Source: Hydractinia symbiolongicarpus (lineage: Eukaryota > Cnidaria > Hydrozoa > Anthoathecata > Hydractiniidae). From it: DNA of 64,000 bases. Location of the stretch: NCBI RefSeq assembly GCF_029227915.1, contig NC_079885.1, positions 10,777,001 to 10,841,000 on the forward strand, read 5' to 3'. Numbering within the stretch: the stretch's first letter is position 1; each line of letters opens with the position of its first letter. Below, piece after piece: positions 26,707-39,102 of this stretch. Under the pieces are notes generated by a model, which searched no databases, was not told where the DNA came from, and saw nothing but the letters and a program-made list of their open reading frames with translations. Made by a program: the position numbers and the translations under genes.

Positions 26707-29700
26707 ATGGCGTCATTACCACAAGGTGTCAATGTTACCCATGGCAGCTTCGATAAACTTTCCGAGAAATTGAAAAGTTTTGTTGCTGAAAAGGTGAAGC
26801 TCTGTCAACCTGATGCCCTCCATATTTGTGATGGCTCTGATGCTGAAGAAAAAATATTAACTGATACTCTTGTTAAAGCTGGGATGGCACATAAATTAGA
26901 AAAGATGGATAACTGGTTAGTTTTTTTTGCTTTATAGAATAGTTTCAATAATTTTAAAGCTGGTATAGAAAAATCACTAGTATACCTTTTTAATGAGAAA
27001 TTAAGTAGTTTATGTTTCACATATATAAATAAGAGTCGTAGTAGAGTCTTCAATAAAACTTTAAAAAGTACTTTTTGGATTAATAAATTACAGAATCAAC
27101 CAAAAGATATAAATCACAAAGACACAGGTCATAAGTCCATGGAACGTTTCCTTTTTGTTGCACTTTTGCACCAAAATACAAAGAAAAAAGAACAGGCTTT
27201 TTTCTTTGTATTTTAGGGTCGTCTTGAATTATTTTATAAACAACACATATAATTACAATTGTTCAGGATAATCCATAGTGAATTAACTTCTATAGTTTTA
27301 TAGCTTCTGTTGTCTTTTATTTCTTTGTGGGTAAAAAGTTATTAACTGTTTGAATTTTTAATTTGAACGTCATGCTATATTTTTTTAATTTGAACGTCAT
27401 GCTAAAACTTGTGGATTAATAGGTAGCTTTGTTATTTTATCATCTTTAGAATTTTGACATCTTGTGCTTTTAGCTTTGCTGTTCGTACTAACCCTGCTGA
27501 TGTTGCAAGAGTTGAATCAAAAACTGTTATCTGTACAAAAGATAAACATGAAAGCATACCACATGCAAAAGAAGGAGTACAAGGAAGATTAGGACAATGG
27601 GCTGATCCTGATGAAATGGAGAAAAAATTGACAAAATTATTTGACGGATGTATGAAAGGTAAGTCATAATCTGTGGCACACATGTCTAAAGTGAATTTAT
27701 GCAAACCAGCCAAGTATAAGATTGCAAATTTCAGAACATTAATTAAGAATTCGAAACCTTTTTCTGCATTTATTTCCCTAACAGGGTATTCAATTTTTTT
27801 TTTACTTTCAGGACGCACAATGTATCTTATACCATTCAGTATGGGCCCAGTTGGCTCTCCACTTGCAAAGATTGGTATTGAATTAACAGATTCCCCTTAT
27901 GTTACAATGTGCATGAAAATTATGACTCGAATGGGTGCAAAAGTTTTAGAAACACTTGGTGATGGTGATTTTGTTAAGTGTTCACATTCTGTTGGAAAGC
28001 CCTTGCCATGTGAACCAGATCCATACAATTGGCCCTGCAATCCAGAAAATACAATAATCACACATTTCCCAGCCAAGCGTGAAATTGTTTCATTTGGGTC
28101 AGGTTATGGTGGCAACTCACTATTGGGCAAAAAATGTTTTGCGCTTCGTATTGCTTCAGTTATAGCAAGAGATGAGGGATGGTTAGCTGAGCACATGTTG
28201 GTAAGACTGGAAGCCCCTTTTCCTAGTTTTGTATAAAAGAAAGATCAGATTCACTTCCTTTGCATTTATTTTCTATCTCTCCTCAGATTTTAGGGTTAAC
28301 CAATCCTGAAGGTAAAAAGAAGTACATTGCAGCTGCATTTCCAAGTGCATGTGGAAAAACAAACATGGCAATGATCACACCCACTATACCTGGATGGAAA
28401 GCTGAATGTGTTGGTGATGACATTGCATGGATGAAGTTTGATAAAGAGGGTAACTTGAGAGCAATTAACCCAGAATATGGTTTCTTTGGTGTTTGTCCAG
28501 GGACTTCAATGGTCACAAATCCTGAAGCATTGTTAGCTTGTCAAAAGGACACAGTTTTTACTAATGTTGCCACCACTGATGATGGTGGTTACTTTTGGGA
28601 AGGTTAGTTGATTTTGTTTAATTTTTTAATTTGCTGAGTCAGCAAATATACTTGTTTCTAAATGTGCAATAATATGTCGAAACTGAATATTTTTAAAAGA
28701 TAGTATTATAGCTACATAATCAAGACAAGTGTGTTATAACAAAAAATATGAATATTTAGTCTAAAAATAAACCTTTCGTAACTGATTACGATTTTCTTCC
28801 ACCTTAAGAATTTGGTTTTTGCAAGAGAAGAACTTGCAGGCCGTCATTAACCAGCGCCTGATCAGCCAAATAAGTTCAAGTATACAATGTTTTCTGTATT
28901 TTACTCGCTAAAATTTATAAAGGAATTTCAAAACTTGAGTGTCGTAGCGCTGCTAAACAGTTTAACAAAGCAGCTTTGTTGCATATTGTGGAATTTAAAA
29001 ATATATGCAGAAGTGTGCAATTCGTGTGTGGTATTATCTGTCCTACTTTAGTACTTAATTTCTAAGTTACAGAAATTCGGAAGAGGGTTTTTTATATTTG
29101 GCGCGTGGACATTAATTCCTTACTGTTGTGGGATTCAATTTTTTTTTACCAAGGCAAATAATGCTGACATTAAATTTGCTGGGTGTATATGTATCAATTT
29201 TTTTCTTTAAAGAAACATATACATGGCCGTTCAGCATATATATTTTATGGTAATATTTTGACCTCCGAATTGGAGGACTTCATCAGACCATACAAAAATT
29301 TTTAACGGTTGTCATTACATTGACATTAAATTGAGGTCACTGCAACGACTTCCGTCTAAGATACGCGAACATTGGCTTCCAGAATTTCGTCGTCACATAC
29401 TGACCATCGTCTAGATTAAGACCATGTTCACTACGCTGTGACGTTTCTTTAAAGTATTAACATACGCTCACATGAACATGTCATTTAAAGAGATGTATCA
29501 AATTTGTGCGTTATAGGTGTGGAAGATGAGGTCGATCTTACTGGCAAGAAAGTTACAGATTGGTTAGGCAAACCATGGACCCCTGGAAGTGAAACCAAAG
29601 CAGCACATCCAAATTCTCGATTTTGTGCACCAGCCAAGAATTGTCGAGTTATGGATCCATTGTGGGAATCTCCAGATGGCGTTCCAATTGAGGCGATCCT

Positions 29701-30466
29701 GTTCGGTGGACGACGCCCACATGGTGTACCGCTAATCTTTGAATCTTTCAACTGGCAACATGGTGTTTTTGTTGCCAGTTCCATGTGCTCAGAAGCAACC
29801 TTTGCTGCAGAACATAAAGGCAATGCAGTGATGCGCGACCCATTTGCTATGAGACCATTTTTCGGTTACAATGCTGGGCAATACTTTCAACATTGGTTGG
29901 ATATGGAAAAGGACAAAACGCACAAGTTGCCAAAGATTTACCATGTCAACTGGTTTAGACGTGATGAAAACGGAGGATTTTTATGGCCTGGTAAGCAATA
30001 GTTACATAAGTTAAGTATTTTAATAAACTGAAATGAAATTTTAGACGTGGATTGAATTTAATGATCGATGGAGAAAGAAGTCATATATAGTCAGTTTATA
30101 AAGGAATTTTTCGAAGCTTAAATTCTTCTTCTAAGAAGACTTACGTTAATTAAATTAGATTAATTAAATCAATTTTTTTTAGGATTTGGCGAAAACTCTC
30201 GCGTTCTTGCTTGGATTTGGGATCGTCTTGAGGGAAAAGATGTAGCCGAGAAAACTCCAATTGGGTACATCCCCAAAAAGGATACCATCAACATTGATGG
30301 TCTTGGCAACTTAGACATGGAAGAATTAATGTCTGTACCGAAAGAATACTGGATGGAACAGCTTGACGACTTAAAGAAGTATTACGAAGACCAATTAGGA
30401 GAGGATTTACCAAAACCAGTCTGGGATGAATTCTATAGTCTAAGGGAAAGATTCGATAAATCCTAA
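26707..30466 (+). CDS. PCK: Phosphoenolpyruvate carboxykinase (GTP), 6 exons
   Basis: It catalyses oxaloacetate + GTP to phosphoenolpyruvate + CO2 + GDP, in gluconeogenesis and anaplerosis. Exons are 26707-26915, 27474-27658, 27812-28200, 28287-28602, 29517-29990 and 30183-30466. All borders are AG/GT and the joined length is 1,857 nt (618 residues plus stop), normal for the animal GTP enzyme. Visible motifs include [11 protein letters not shown] (exon 2), [13 protein letters not shown] (exon 3), [12 protein letters not shown] (exon 3), the P-loop with active-site cysteine [12 protein letters not shown] and the metal-binding [13 protein letters not shown] (exon 4), and [17 protein letters not shown] (exon 5). 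No lesions. I chose the ATG at 26707; an in-frame ATG 21 codons upstream is discussed separately. The fourth intron holds a hammerhead-like motif. Cytosolic or mitochondrial location is undecided. Confidence 0.96.
29254..29290 (-). other. Degenerate hammerhead-ribozyme-like motif
   Basis: On the minus strand an intact CTGATGA is followed by a stem-loop (cctcc aattc ggagg) and then TCAAAAT, where the hammerhead core requires GAAA. Such motifs occur in Penelope-like elements and retrozymes (known). Here the G of GAAA appears replaced, so activity is unlikely. It lies in the fourth PCK intron. Confidence 0.3.
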
Positions 30467-33062
30467 AAACGACACTTCCTGTAATGTATTTGTTTTGTTG
30501 AACTGACAGATTAGCTGCAATTATGCACAAGATTTAATTAAAGTATGAATAATATGTAACAGTTAATAGAATGTAAAAATAATTAGAGGTATTTCCTTTT
30601 TAAGACTTGCTGATTTAATATTTTGTTTGTCTTTTCTTTCTTTTTTTTAGCCAAAAGAAAGCATTTTTTTTAAACCATCGTTGCTTGTGCATTTAAAAAA
30701 CTCGTGATTATTTGGCTATTCTTTTTGTTTGTTTTGTTTTAACATTTTTATTTCTGTACGTAGATGATATGCAATTATCAATGAGGTCATATTCATCTTC
30801 TCGTTTCTCGTCTGACCATTACGATAAAATGATGGGAGCATAATGGGAGTTTTTTCAAATGTTAAGAACGTCTTCACAAGCAAGCTTCACAAACATGTCG
30901 AATTCTCCTGTTGTCTACTATACGCACGAGCACAAAAATATAAATGTCTTGAATTTTTCTTTTTTAAAAACAAAAGCAGGTCATAGAAAAAGGACCCGCA
31001 GCATTTTTTAATAAGTAGGCCTATTTTACTTCCTGTCTTGCTGGGACAAAACGCCACTCTTACCATATCTAAAATATTTGTTGTAAATTCAAACATTTAT
31101 CGTGAGTACCTTTTGCACTGACGACAACAAACATCGTGATATACATAACTCACATTTCAATTAAATGTCGATTTCGAATAAATTTAATCTTATTTCGAAC
31201 GGTCCATTTGTAATTGCCTCGCTGTCCGATTTACGTCATAACGAGACATTCTCGATGTCTATAGCATACCAAGCTGACTGTCGAAACGTGGTCAAAAGTA
31301 TAAAAGTTCGGATGAAGAAGCATGTTATGTGTTGTGTGCATGTGTTATTGTTGCGTAATTTCTAAAGAACTAAGTTGAGCTCTATACGTCATAATATTTC
31401 ACTAGCACGGGGGAGCATAACGCGGAAAAAACAGAACCAGGTGACATCAATCAGAAGCGCAGGTTTTTTTGATAAGTCAGCCTAATTTCCAGCCTACGTT
31501 TCTGGGATAAAAAACCCTTTCCATATCTGAAAGTTCTAATTGCTTGAAGTTACCTTTTACACTTGACGACAACAAAACTAAGATATCAAAAATATTAAAC
31601 ATCGCGATATGCGTCACTCATATTTCAAATAAATGTCATTCATGGTATTTTAAACGGTCTATTTGTAATTGCCTCACTGTCCGATTTACGTCATAACTAG
31701 ACAAACCAAGCTGTCTGTAGGATATCAAGGTCAGCTGAGTGTCGAAACGTGATTAAAAGTATTTCATGAAGAATTTCATGTCACATGTATGTAAAGGCGG
31801 ATTTCCATTCAAACTCTTTTCACTTTTACCCTAACGGAAAGTTAGTTGAGCTTAAAAATATGCGTGAGCATGGAAATAATTGTAATAATACTTATACTTT
31901 TTATCACGTTTTGACACTCAGCTGACCTTGGTATGCTACAGACAGCTCAAAGAGTGTATACATGATGCTTCACAAGCACGAGTAGACAATAACGCGATAA
32001 AAAACATGCATGGTAAGAGAAAGGGATGCAATAGATGCCTTTTTTGCGGAGTGAAGCCCATTTTTGCTGTCAATAGTGTGGGCTTAACAAAATTTTTCAC
32101 TTCATATAGTTGAAATTTTGAATTTGGACCAACTTGCTTACGTGTTGTTTGTTAACTATCTATTTGGGAAATTTAAATTTACAGTTAGCTGCTTTTATCA
32201 CGGTTTTATTTGCTCGAAAATTTATCTCATGGTATCATGCATTTTTTTCACATTTTTTACCTACTAAAAATTTAGAAAGTAGAAACTTACATTTAAGGCT
32301 GGTTAAAAATACGACATGAGTTTTAATAAGAAATATTTTTCCCGTTCTTTATATTTCCCAAAAGGCGAGAAAAATATGCTCTTTTAAGATAGCTTCAAAA
32401 CTTTATAAGCTATAAATTGTTTAAAAATAGTAGAGGATACCTTAGCTGTAATGTTGCTCATTCGCGTAAACGACAGAACGTTGATATCAGAACTAACCAA
32501 GTTCTGGGTGACATTTCGAATTCTTTGCTACGTTTATTTCAAGCTGCTAACTATCATGTGTTAAAAGAACCTGCTCCTGGTTTACTTTTGTTCGGGAACG
32601 TGGTTGAAATATTTTCCATTAAAAAAAAGTTGGAGAACGATTCATCATTTACCCGTCCGTATAGCAGAATAATTATTAAAAACAAGTCAAGGGTGGTGCT
32701 AATAAATTAATTTTTGTTGTTGTTGTCTGAAAAACACTTAAAAAATTCATGTCCATAATCATATTTATTGGTTGTGTTTTGCAAAACATAATAAATAAAT
32801 TACGAAAATGACCTGAGCTTAGTAAATGAAGCGTATTCAAATATAAGCTAGCAACAAAATTCGAATCGGCCACAGAGCATATATCAGCGCAGCTAAGTCT
32901 CTTCTCCTGAACAGTTCAAGAATTAATTATGTTTGACGCGTTCACGTTACTTACACGATTGAATATGCACGAACGTCTGCGTTTAACATAAAAAGCTAGA
33001 CATCAGGGTCGGATCCAGAGATTTTTTAAAAGTAGGCTTAAGGGAAAAAATTCTTAATAGGT
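30467..33062. other. Region between PCK and the Polinton, with duplicated segments
   Basis: ATTAAA at about 30,537 is a plausible PCK poly(A) signal. A segment of roughly 470 bp is duplicated in tandem: 31,131-31,330 and 31,604-31,790 share tttgtaattgcctc and gtccgatttacgtcataac, and the preceding parts near 30,965 and 31,435 also match. A third piece, 31,903-31,953, is an inverted copy of 31,709-31,760. No gene was recognised; the open frame at 32,417-32,710 matches no family known to me. Confidence 0.6.
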
Positions 33063-33270
33063 GAGATAGTAAAATGTATGTTCTAGCAGACGACGATGAC
33101 GACAAGGGAAATTCCCGAATACTTTTTCCCGGCAATTCCGATAAATCCGACAATTCCGGAAATACCGATAAAATCTCAAGCATGCGCAATGACGACTCAT
33201 TGGGAATGGGGAATAATGCTGACATTAACAAAATTTCGATCATGCGCAATCGAGTAGGGGAAAGTCCCAT
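33063..33270 (+). repeat. Left terminal inverted repeat of the Polinton
   Basis: About 208 bp matching the right end in inverted orientation, with scattered differences and small gaps. It includes aagggaaattcccgaatac, repeated gataaatccgacaattcc units and gcatgcgcaatgacgactca. The sub-repeat count differs between the two ends. Confidence 0.92.
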
Positions 33271-33328
33271 AGAGTTATGACCGTGCTAGAAAATTTGTTG
33301 ATTGAAATCAAATATTCATATAATAAAG

Positions 33329-36300
33329 ATGAATAAACACACCGTGAAACAGTTACACGCTATCGCGAGAACCCGTGGACTTACACGCTATTCCAAGCTA
33401 CGCAAAGCCGACCTTGTTGCTTTATTGGAGGCACCTTCACGACCCGTTCCTGCTCCGAGACCATTTACACCAGAGGCTTTGGATATATTCGAGCGCCAAG
33501 GGATGGCAAAAACCCGTCCTATTAAGAATAAGATTGAGCCTCAGCTCCCAGCAATTGACGCCATGAATGCTTTCGAGCGCCAAGAGATGGTGAGGACTCG
33601 TCCGATAGTCAAGAGTAAACTGCGAGAGTGGTCTGACTGGCTTGTGAACCATGTGCCGGAGGGTATTAGAAAGCCGGTGCAAAGTATATATGCATCAGCA
33701 AAAAATCGCATCCTTGCTCTTTATGATGGAGCTAGGAAGACCCTGATGGGTGAAGTTGAAGAAGAGGCGCAAGAAAGCATCGAACCTGCTGAACAAAAGG
33801 TGCAAGAAGACTTCACGCCCCAGGAACATAAGCATGCTCACCATGGGACCTTTTGAAGTTTCCGAATCCCCGGCATAGACGGTACGGATGTCGATGGATA
33901 CTTGGGGATGGTGCGATCACACGTGAAAACCTTGGTTGAGAAGCAGGTTAAAGACATGGGGTCTGCGAAGGTGCAGTGTTCCCTCTGTATTCCCTGGAAA
34001 AAGCCGGGGGAGAGTACCAGCGAGTTTATCGAGGTGGATAAGGTCTTCCACAGCAACATGACACCGGTCTTCCAGGGTAGCGTCGTGGATGAAGTGCTGG
34101 ATACGATATTTGCCCAAGTCAGGACGCAAGTGGAAAATCCCGCGTTGCCCAAGAGCGGCTTTATGATCAGTCGAATTATGCATCTCGACGTGGACTTTCA
34201 CAAGCTCAAGCTGACGAGGGGCTCATCGCATATCGAAGCACCCAAGTGGATAGCCACTAAAAAGGCCATAATTACCCCATGAATAAAGACGAGGAGTGCT
34301 TCAAGTGGAGTATCATAGCTGCTCTGCATCACGAGGAGATAGGGATGAATCCACAGAGAATCAGCAAGCTGAGACCCTATGCAGATCAGTACAACTGGCA
34401 GGGCATCAAGTTTCCCGCAAGCATCAAGGACATCTTCAAGTTTGAGAAGAACAACCCCGACATCGCGGTGAACGTCTTGTACGTGACGGGGAAGACGATC
34501 AATATCCTGCGTCGATCGACACACAACGGACGCAATAAAAAGGTTAATCTGCTACTCCTCATGGACGACAAGAAGATCCATTATATAGCCGTCAAAAATC
34601 TCTCACGGCTCCTGGGTAGCGAGACATCGAAGAATACGGCAAAAATGCACTTTTGCCTGAACTGCTTGCAAGCATTTCCAACGGTTGAGTCGCGAGACAA
34701 GCAATAAACCTACTGCAGGGATAACGAAGCGGTCAAGATCACGATGCCAAGCGAAAAGGAAAAGTGGCTCTACTATAAGGATGGTCAGCAGCAGTTCAAG
34801 GTACCCTTCGTCATCTATCCGGACTTCGAGAGCCTGTTGATCCCGATGAAAGAGAATGCGAGGGAGACTAGGACGAAAAAGCTGAACAAGCACGTACCAT
34901 GCGGCTGGTGCACGTATAGTACCTTTGCATACGGGCACGTGCCAGACCCACTGACAGTCTACAGGGGTGAAGAGTGCGTGACGAGGTTCGGCGACCACCT
35001 AGAGGACGAGGTAAAGCGTCTATACAGCACCTACCCTCAGCAGGACATGTTGCCCCTAACAGATGTGTTAAAGAGAGAGCATGAAGCGGCAAAGACATGT
35101 CATATCTGCATAAAGCTCTTTAGTGACCCCGAGAACCGCAAAGTTCGAGACCACTGTCACTACAACGGCCTTTATAGAGGCGCTGCGCACGCACAATGCA
35201 ACCTCAAGTTTAGAATCCCCATTCACGTGCCCGTGATATTCCACAACCTCTCTGGATACAACGCGCACTTATTCATCCGAGAACTACGGGAGAAATACGA
35301 CACCCAGGATATTGGTTGCATTGCTGAAAACACCGAAAAGTATATCTCCTTCAACGTAAAAATCAAGGTATCCCTTGGGGCATGGAGCACGGTGATAGTG
35401 AGATGTACAAGAGCATAGAGATCAGGTTCATCGACAGCTGTCGCTTCATGGCATCCTCATTAGACAAATTGGCAAGCAACCTCATTGGCACAAACGCCAC
35501 AGGCATGAGATGTCAGCAGTGCGCGGATACATGTCTGGAATTGCAGAGGATCAACGCCGATATGGCAAGCTTTTGGTGTAAAAATTGCGACTCGAGTACC
35601 ACGAAGCAGCTAGACATGGATCAGGTGAAGGCAAACGTACCATCCATGGCCAAATTCATGGACAAATATGATGTATTCCGGCTGATGCTTCGAAAGGGCG
35701 TCTACCCCTACGAGTACATGGATGGCTGGCTACGATTCGAGGAGACGGAACTACCTTCCAAGGAGGTCTTCTACAGCAAATGGAATATGAAAGGGATCAC
35801 CGACAACGACTACGACCATATTCAAAAGGTCTGGAAACGTATCACCCCAGAGGGCTCCGAGGTCACCATGGGCGACTACCACGATACGTACCTCACTACA
35901 GACGTCCTGCTACTAGCTGACGTATTCGAGAGCTTTCGAAGCGTGTGCTTAGAGAACTACAAGCTCGACCCTGCCCACTTCTACAGTGCACCTGGTCTCG
36001 CTTGGAATGCAGCACTCAAGTACACAGAGATCAAGCTGGAGCTCCTCACGGACCCCAACATGCTTCTGATGTTTGAAAGAGGCATCCGGAGAGGCATAAC
36101 CCAAGCTGTGCACAGGTATGTCACAGCCAACAACAAGTACATGGGGGACCAATACGATCCGGAGGTTGAGTGGTCATACTTGCAGTATCTCGATGCCAAC
36201 AACCTTTACGGCTGGGCCATGCGTCAAGACCTACCCACGCACGGATTCAAGTGGGTGTCGAACGTTGAGACCTTTACCGAGAAGCGCATCAGCAAACTCG

Positions 36301-37415
36301 TCGCTGACAACAAGCACGGCTACATCTTGGAAGTTGATATCGATTATCCGGAGAGCCTACACGACAAGCACAACGAGTTACCCTTCCTGCCGGAGCACAA
36401 GGTGGTTCACAAGGTCGAGAAACTGATACCAACTTTGGAACACAAGTGGATGTACGTGGTACATATCAGAGCCCTTTACGAAGCCCTGAAACACGGGATC
36501 GAGCTCAAGAAAGGTATACAGAGTCATCCAGTTTAACCAGAAGCCTTGGCTGAAGGGTTACATCGATCACAACACGAGGTTGAGAACGGCCGCCAAAAAT
36601 GAGTTCGAGAAGGACTTCCATACGCTCATGAACCTCTCGGCGTTCGGCAAGACGATGGAGAATATGAGGAACCACCGCAACATCCAGTTGGTCACCAACG
36701 AGGAGAAGTATACGAGGCTTGTCATGAAGCCGAACTTCAAGGGTAGAAACTACTTCAGCAGCCACCTCATGGGCGTGGAAGTGGGCAAGACTGAGGTAAA
36801 GATGAACAAGCCGGTGTGTATGGGTCAGGCTATTTAAGAATGTCGAAAATGGTAATGTACGAGTTCCACTACGACTACATGCAGCCTAAGTACGGTAGCA
36901 AGCTGCGGATCTGCTATATGGATACGGATTCATTCATCTACCACATCAGAACGGAGTATTTTTACCGTGGTATTGCTGATGATGTCGAGACACGCTTCAA
37001 TACGAGTGCCTATAGTAAGGATGATGGCAGACCTTTCCCCATCGGGAAAAACAAAAAAGGTCTCATGAAAGACGAGCTAAATGGTAAAATCATGACAGAG
37101 TTCATCACCCTGAGAGCAAAACTCTATGCTTACAAGAGTCTCACGAAAGAGGGCGGCGATCGCAAGGCGAAAGATGTGAAGAAGTGTGTCACGAAGAAAT
37201 CCATCAGCTTCGAAGACTACCAGCGCTGCCTAGAGGATGGCGTTGACATATACAAGAGCCAGGTGCTGATCCAGAACAAGGGGCATCAAATCTACACCCA
37301 GGAGGTGAACAAGATGGCACTCAACAGGGCAGACGACAAGCAGATCGTGCAAGCGGACCAGATCACAACACTTGCCGGGGGTCATTACCGCTTAGCGGCT
37401 AAGGAGAACAAATAA
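33329..37415 (+). pseudogene. Family B DNA polymerase with SAP-like amino end, broken
   Basis: It would replicate the element, probably from a protein primer (family knowledge). The start ATG at 33329 opens a SAP-like helix pair (QLHAIARTRGLTRYSKLRKA), followed by two FERQxMxxTRPI repeats. Later segments contain a cysteine/histidine cluster around DHCHYNGLYRGAAHAQC, exonuclease motifs Exo I (YPDFESL), Exo II (FHNLSGYNAHLF) and Exo III (YHDTYLTTDVLLLADVF), polymerase motif A (YLDANNLYGWAM) and motif C (YMDTDSF). The reading frame is interrupted by in-frame stops at 33854 (TGA) and 34705 (TAA) and by frame changes near 34279, 35380, 36500 and 36815. It ends with TAA at 37413-37415, immediately followed by an ATG. 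Family assignment is certain; no functional protein is possible. Confidence 0.95.
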
Positions 37416-37493
37416 ATGGAAGCCTTATTACTCCTCGCGATATTACTGCCATACGTTTTGATTCTTGCTTGCTTCGTTATCTACGTCTTATAA
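37416..37493 (+). CDS. 25-residue single-pass membrane peptide
   Basis: The ATG abuts the polymerase stop codon (TAAATG). The peptide is MEALLLLAILLPYVLILACF followed by five residues (VIYVL), almost entirely hydrophobic. It is open and is followed two bases later by the next ATG (37496). The position in a tightly packed gene row argues that it is real; its size and the lack of a family I can name argue for caution. It could be a holin-like or virion membrane peptide, but that is speculation. Confidence 0.4.
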   Translation: MEALLLLAILLPYVLILACFVIYVL

Positions 37494-37495
37494 AC

Positions 37496-38006
37496 ATGGT
37501 TCGAGATATTGCAGAATATTTTGACGAAGTCGACACACCGGTAGAAGCCCTTGAGAAAAAACCAGTCGTTGATAAAGGATGCACGCAAAGGTAAACAGAA
37601 CCTCCTACCGAAGAAATGCACAGAAGCCTATATTGACAAAGCAACGGATATAGACAAGATACATGCCCAGTACGTTCAACGTGAGCTCCAGGAAAAGGGT
37701 GAGAAGACGGCCAAAGCACTGGCTGCACATGCAATCAGCATGTATACCATATATATAAGCTGTCAGCAACGTGGTGCCCCTCGATAGTCCGAGGCTCTAC
37801 GCCAAGACCTCGAAGACGACCCCATCATCAGGGACAGTATGGCTGATTTGGGGATTCTAGTGTACTCAGCTTTCGGAAAGCTTTTGGCACCTCTGCTTAT
37901 TGCCGTGCATACAATTGATCACACACAGCTCTACTCGAAGGAAGATGGTGAAAACCATGAGCAAGATGGTGAGCCCGAATATGATTTAAAAAAAAGTGAT
38001 TTGTGA
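37496..38006 (+). pseudogene. Polinton protein of unknown function, broken
   Basis: It starts MVRDIAEYFDEVDTPVEALE and changes frame at the a-rich run near 37556. It then continues through a helical, lysine-rich segment, passes an in-frame TAG at about 37785, and keeps the same frame through DPIIRDSMADLGILVYSAFG and a hydrophobic stretch (LLAPLLIAVHTI) to TGA at 38004-38006. The original product would have been about 170 residues, with an amphipathic or hydrophobic carboxy third. I recognise the pattern as part of cnidarian-type Polintons, but no function is known to me. Confidence 0.55.
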
Positions 38007-38027
38007 CAAGTTTTACGGCTAAAACAA

Positions 38028-38364
38028 ATGAGCGAGTCTACTAACCAAGAAGAACGAGGGTCGTGTTGCTGCTGGCAATAGACTTACTGAATGGAACCGC
38101 AGGAACAAGGCCTTCTTACAGAAGAACCAGGGCAAAAGTACTACGCAAGAGGGTCAGGAACATATCGCAGGTCCTCACAAGTTCCCAGGCGCTGGATTTC
38201 TCTATAGTGTCGGAGGTCTTGCCGTAGTTTGCTGCGTGGCAGTTGGTGTCTACTATATTTCACGTAAGCAGCCTTCGCCACAGCCACGCAGAAATAAATA
38301 CGACTATCGGTGTGGTGCTGCAACCACATACAGCCATCTTCACGGGACCTACCTCGTGTGGTGA
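38028..38364 (+). pseudogene. Small membrane protein remnant
   Basis: It starts MSESTNQEERGS, then the frame changes near 38,080. The downstream frame has a basic stretch (RVAAGNRLTEWNRRNKAFLQ), a gap of polar residues and a transmembrane segment (YSVGGLAVVCCVAVGVYYIS), then a proline-rich tail ending in TGA at 38362-38364. Its tail overlaps the start of the packaging ATPase in another frame. It is probably a virion or membrane-associated protein (inference from the single membrane span). Confidence 0.5.
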
Positions 38365-38885
38365 AACGACCTCCTGGAGAGCATGTACAAAGCACATTTC
38401 CACAACATCATCATACTCTGTCCAACCATCCAGTGGAACAAGACTTACTTGGAGAGATCTCGCTATGGAAAGATGATTACGTCTTTCTGATCGACCCCCA
38501 GAATCAACTCTTCTATTGGATCGAGAAACTATCAAAGCTCCAAGCGGGTGAAGAGACTTTGTTCATCGTAGATGATATGATCGCTGACGAGACTCTGGAC
38601 AAGCGTCGACAACCCCTGCTCGAGCTCACTATCAGTGGGAGGCATCGTAGGCATAGCCTGTGGCTACTCACTCAATCGTATACTGCCTTGCCGAAGAATC
38701 TTCGCCGACAGAAGAAGCAGTTGTTCATGTGGTACCCCCACGAGGTGCAGGACATGAAGCTTATCAACGATGAGACGAACATGATCAGTGACTGGGAGGG
38801 GATCAAGGCTCAACTCAAAAAGTCAAAGCATGCTTGCCTTTGGATCAGACCTGAGCACCCCCGGACTTGGAGGATTTTGGAGTGA
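38243..38885 (+). pseudogene. FtsK/HerA-type packaging ATPase, broken and P-loop mutated
   Basis: In Polintons this ATPase is thought to pump DNA into capsids. The Walker A segment reads GPTSCGET (38345-38368): the invariant lysine is replaced by glutamate (codon gaa at 38363-38365). Two frame changes follow before about 38475. The remaining open frame contains the Walker B-like TLFIVDDM, then SGRHRRHSLWLLTQSYTALP with the conserved glutamine, and ends at TGA 38885. I could not place the true start; no ATG lies in the Walker A frame nearby. Family call is strong, function is lost. Confidence 0.88.
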
Positions 38886-39102
38886 CACGAACATCAGTGT
38901 AAAAGTAGTACTTGTACAGTGATCATACGATATAAGGACGTTATGGAAAAAGATGTTAATGAGGATGGAATCCGTCCCCTTCATCCAGCCACGGTTTTGC
39001 TAACGGAAGGAGGCTTTTATTGCTTCTTCCAGAGGTGCAGTAGACATGAGGCAGAGTCCGGCTGGCGCTATAGCTCGTTGAGTTCCAAAGTTTATAAGAA
39101 AA
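38886..39102. other. Unassigned gap between ATPase and BRO gene
   Basis: Plus-strand frames here are short (for example 38919-39125). One contains HPATVLLTEGGFY, which faintly resembles the second half of a BRO-N domain. On the minus strand MSTAPLEEAIKASFR (from about 39047) could be a small gene start. Neither is convincing. Confidence 0.3.

Noticed and set aside
32417-32710. 97-codon frame left of the Polinton as a host gene
   Set aside because: No family resemblance, no splice context and random-looking composition.
33437-33682. Minus-strand frame inside the polymerase gene
   Set aside because: Shadow of the SAP-like and repeat coding region on the plus strand.
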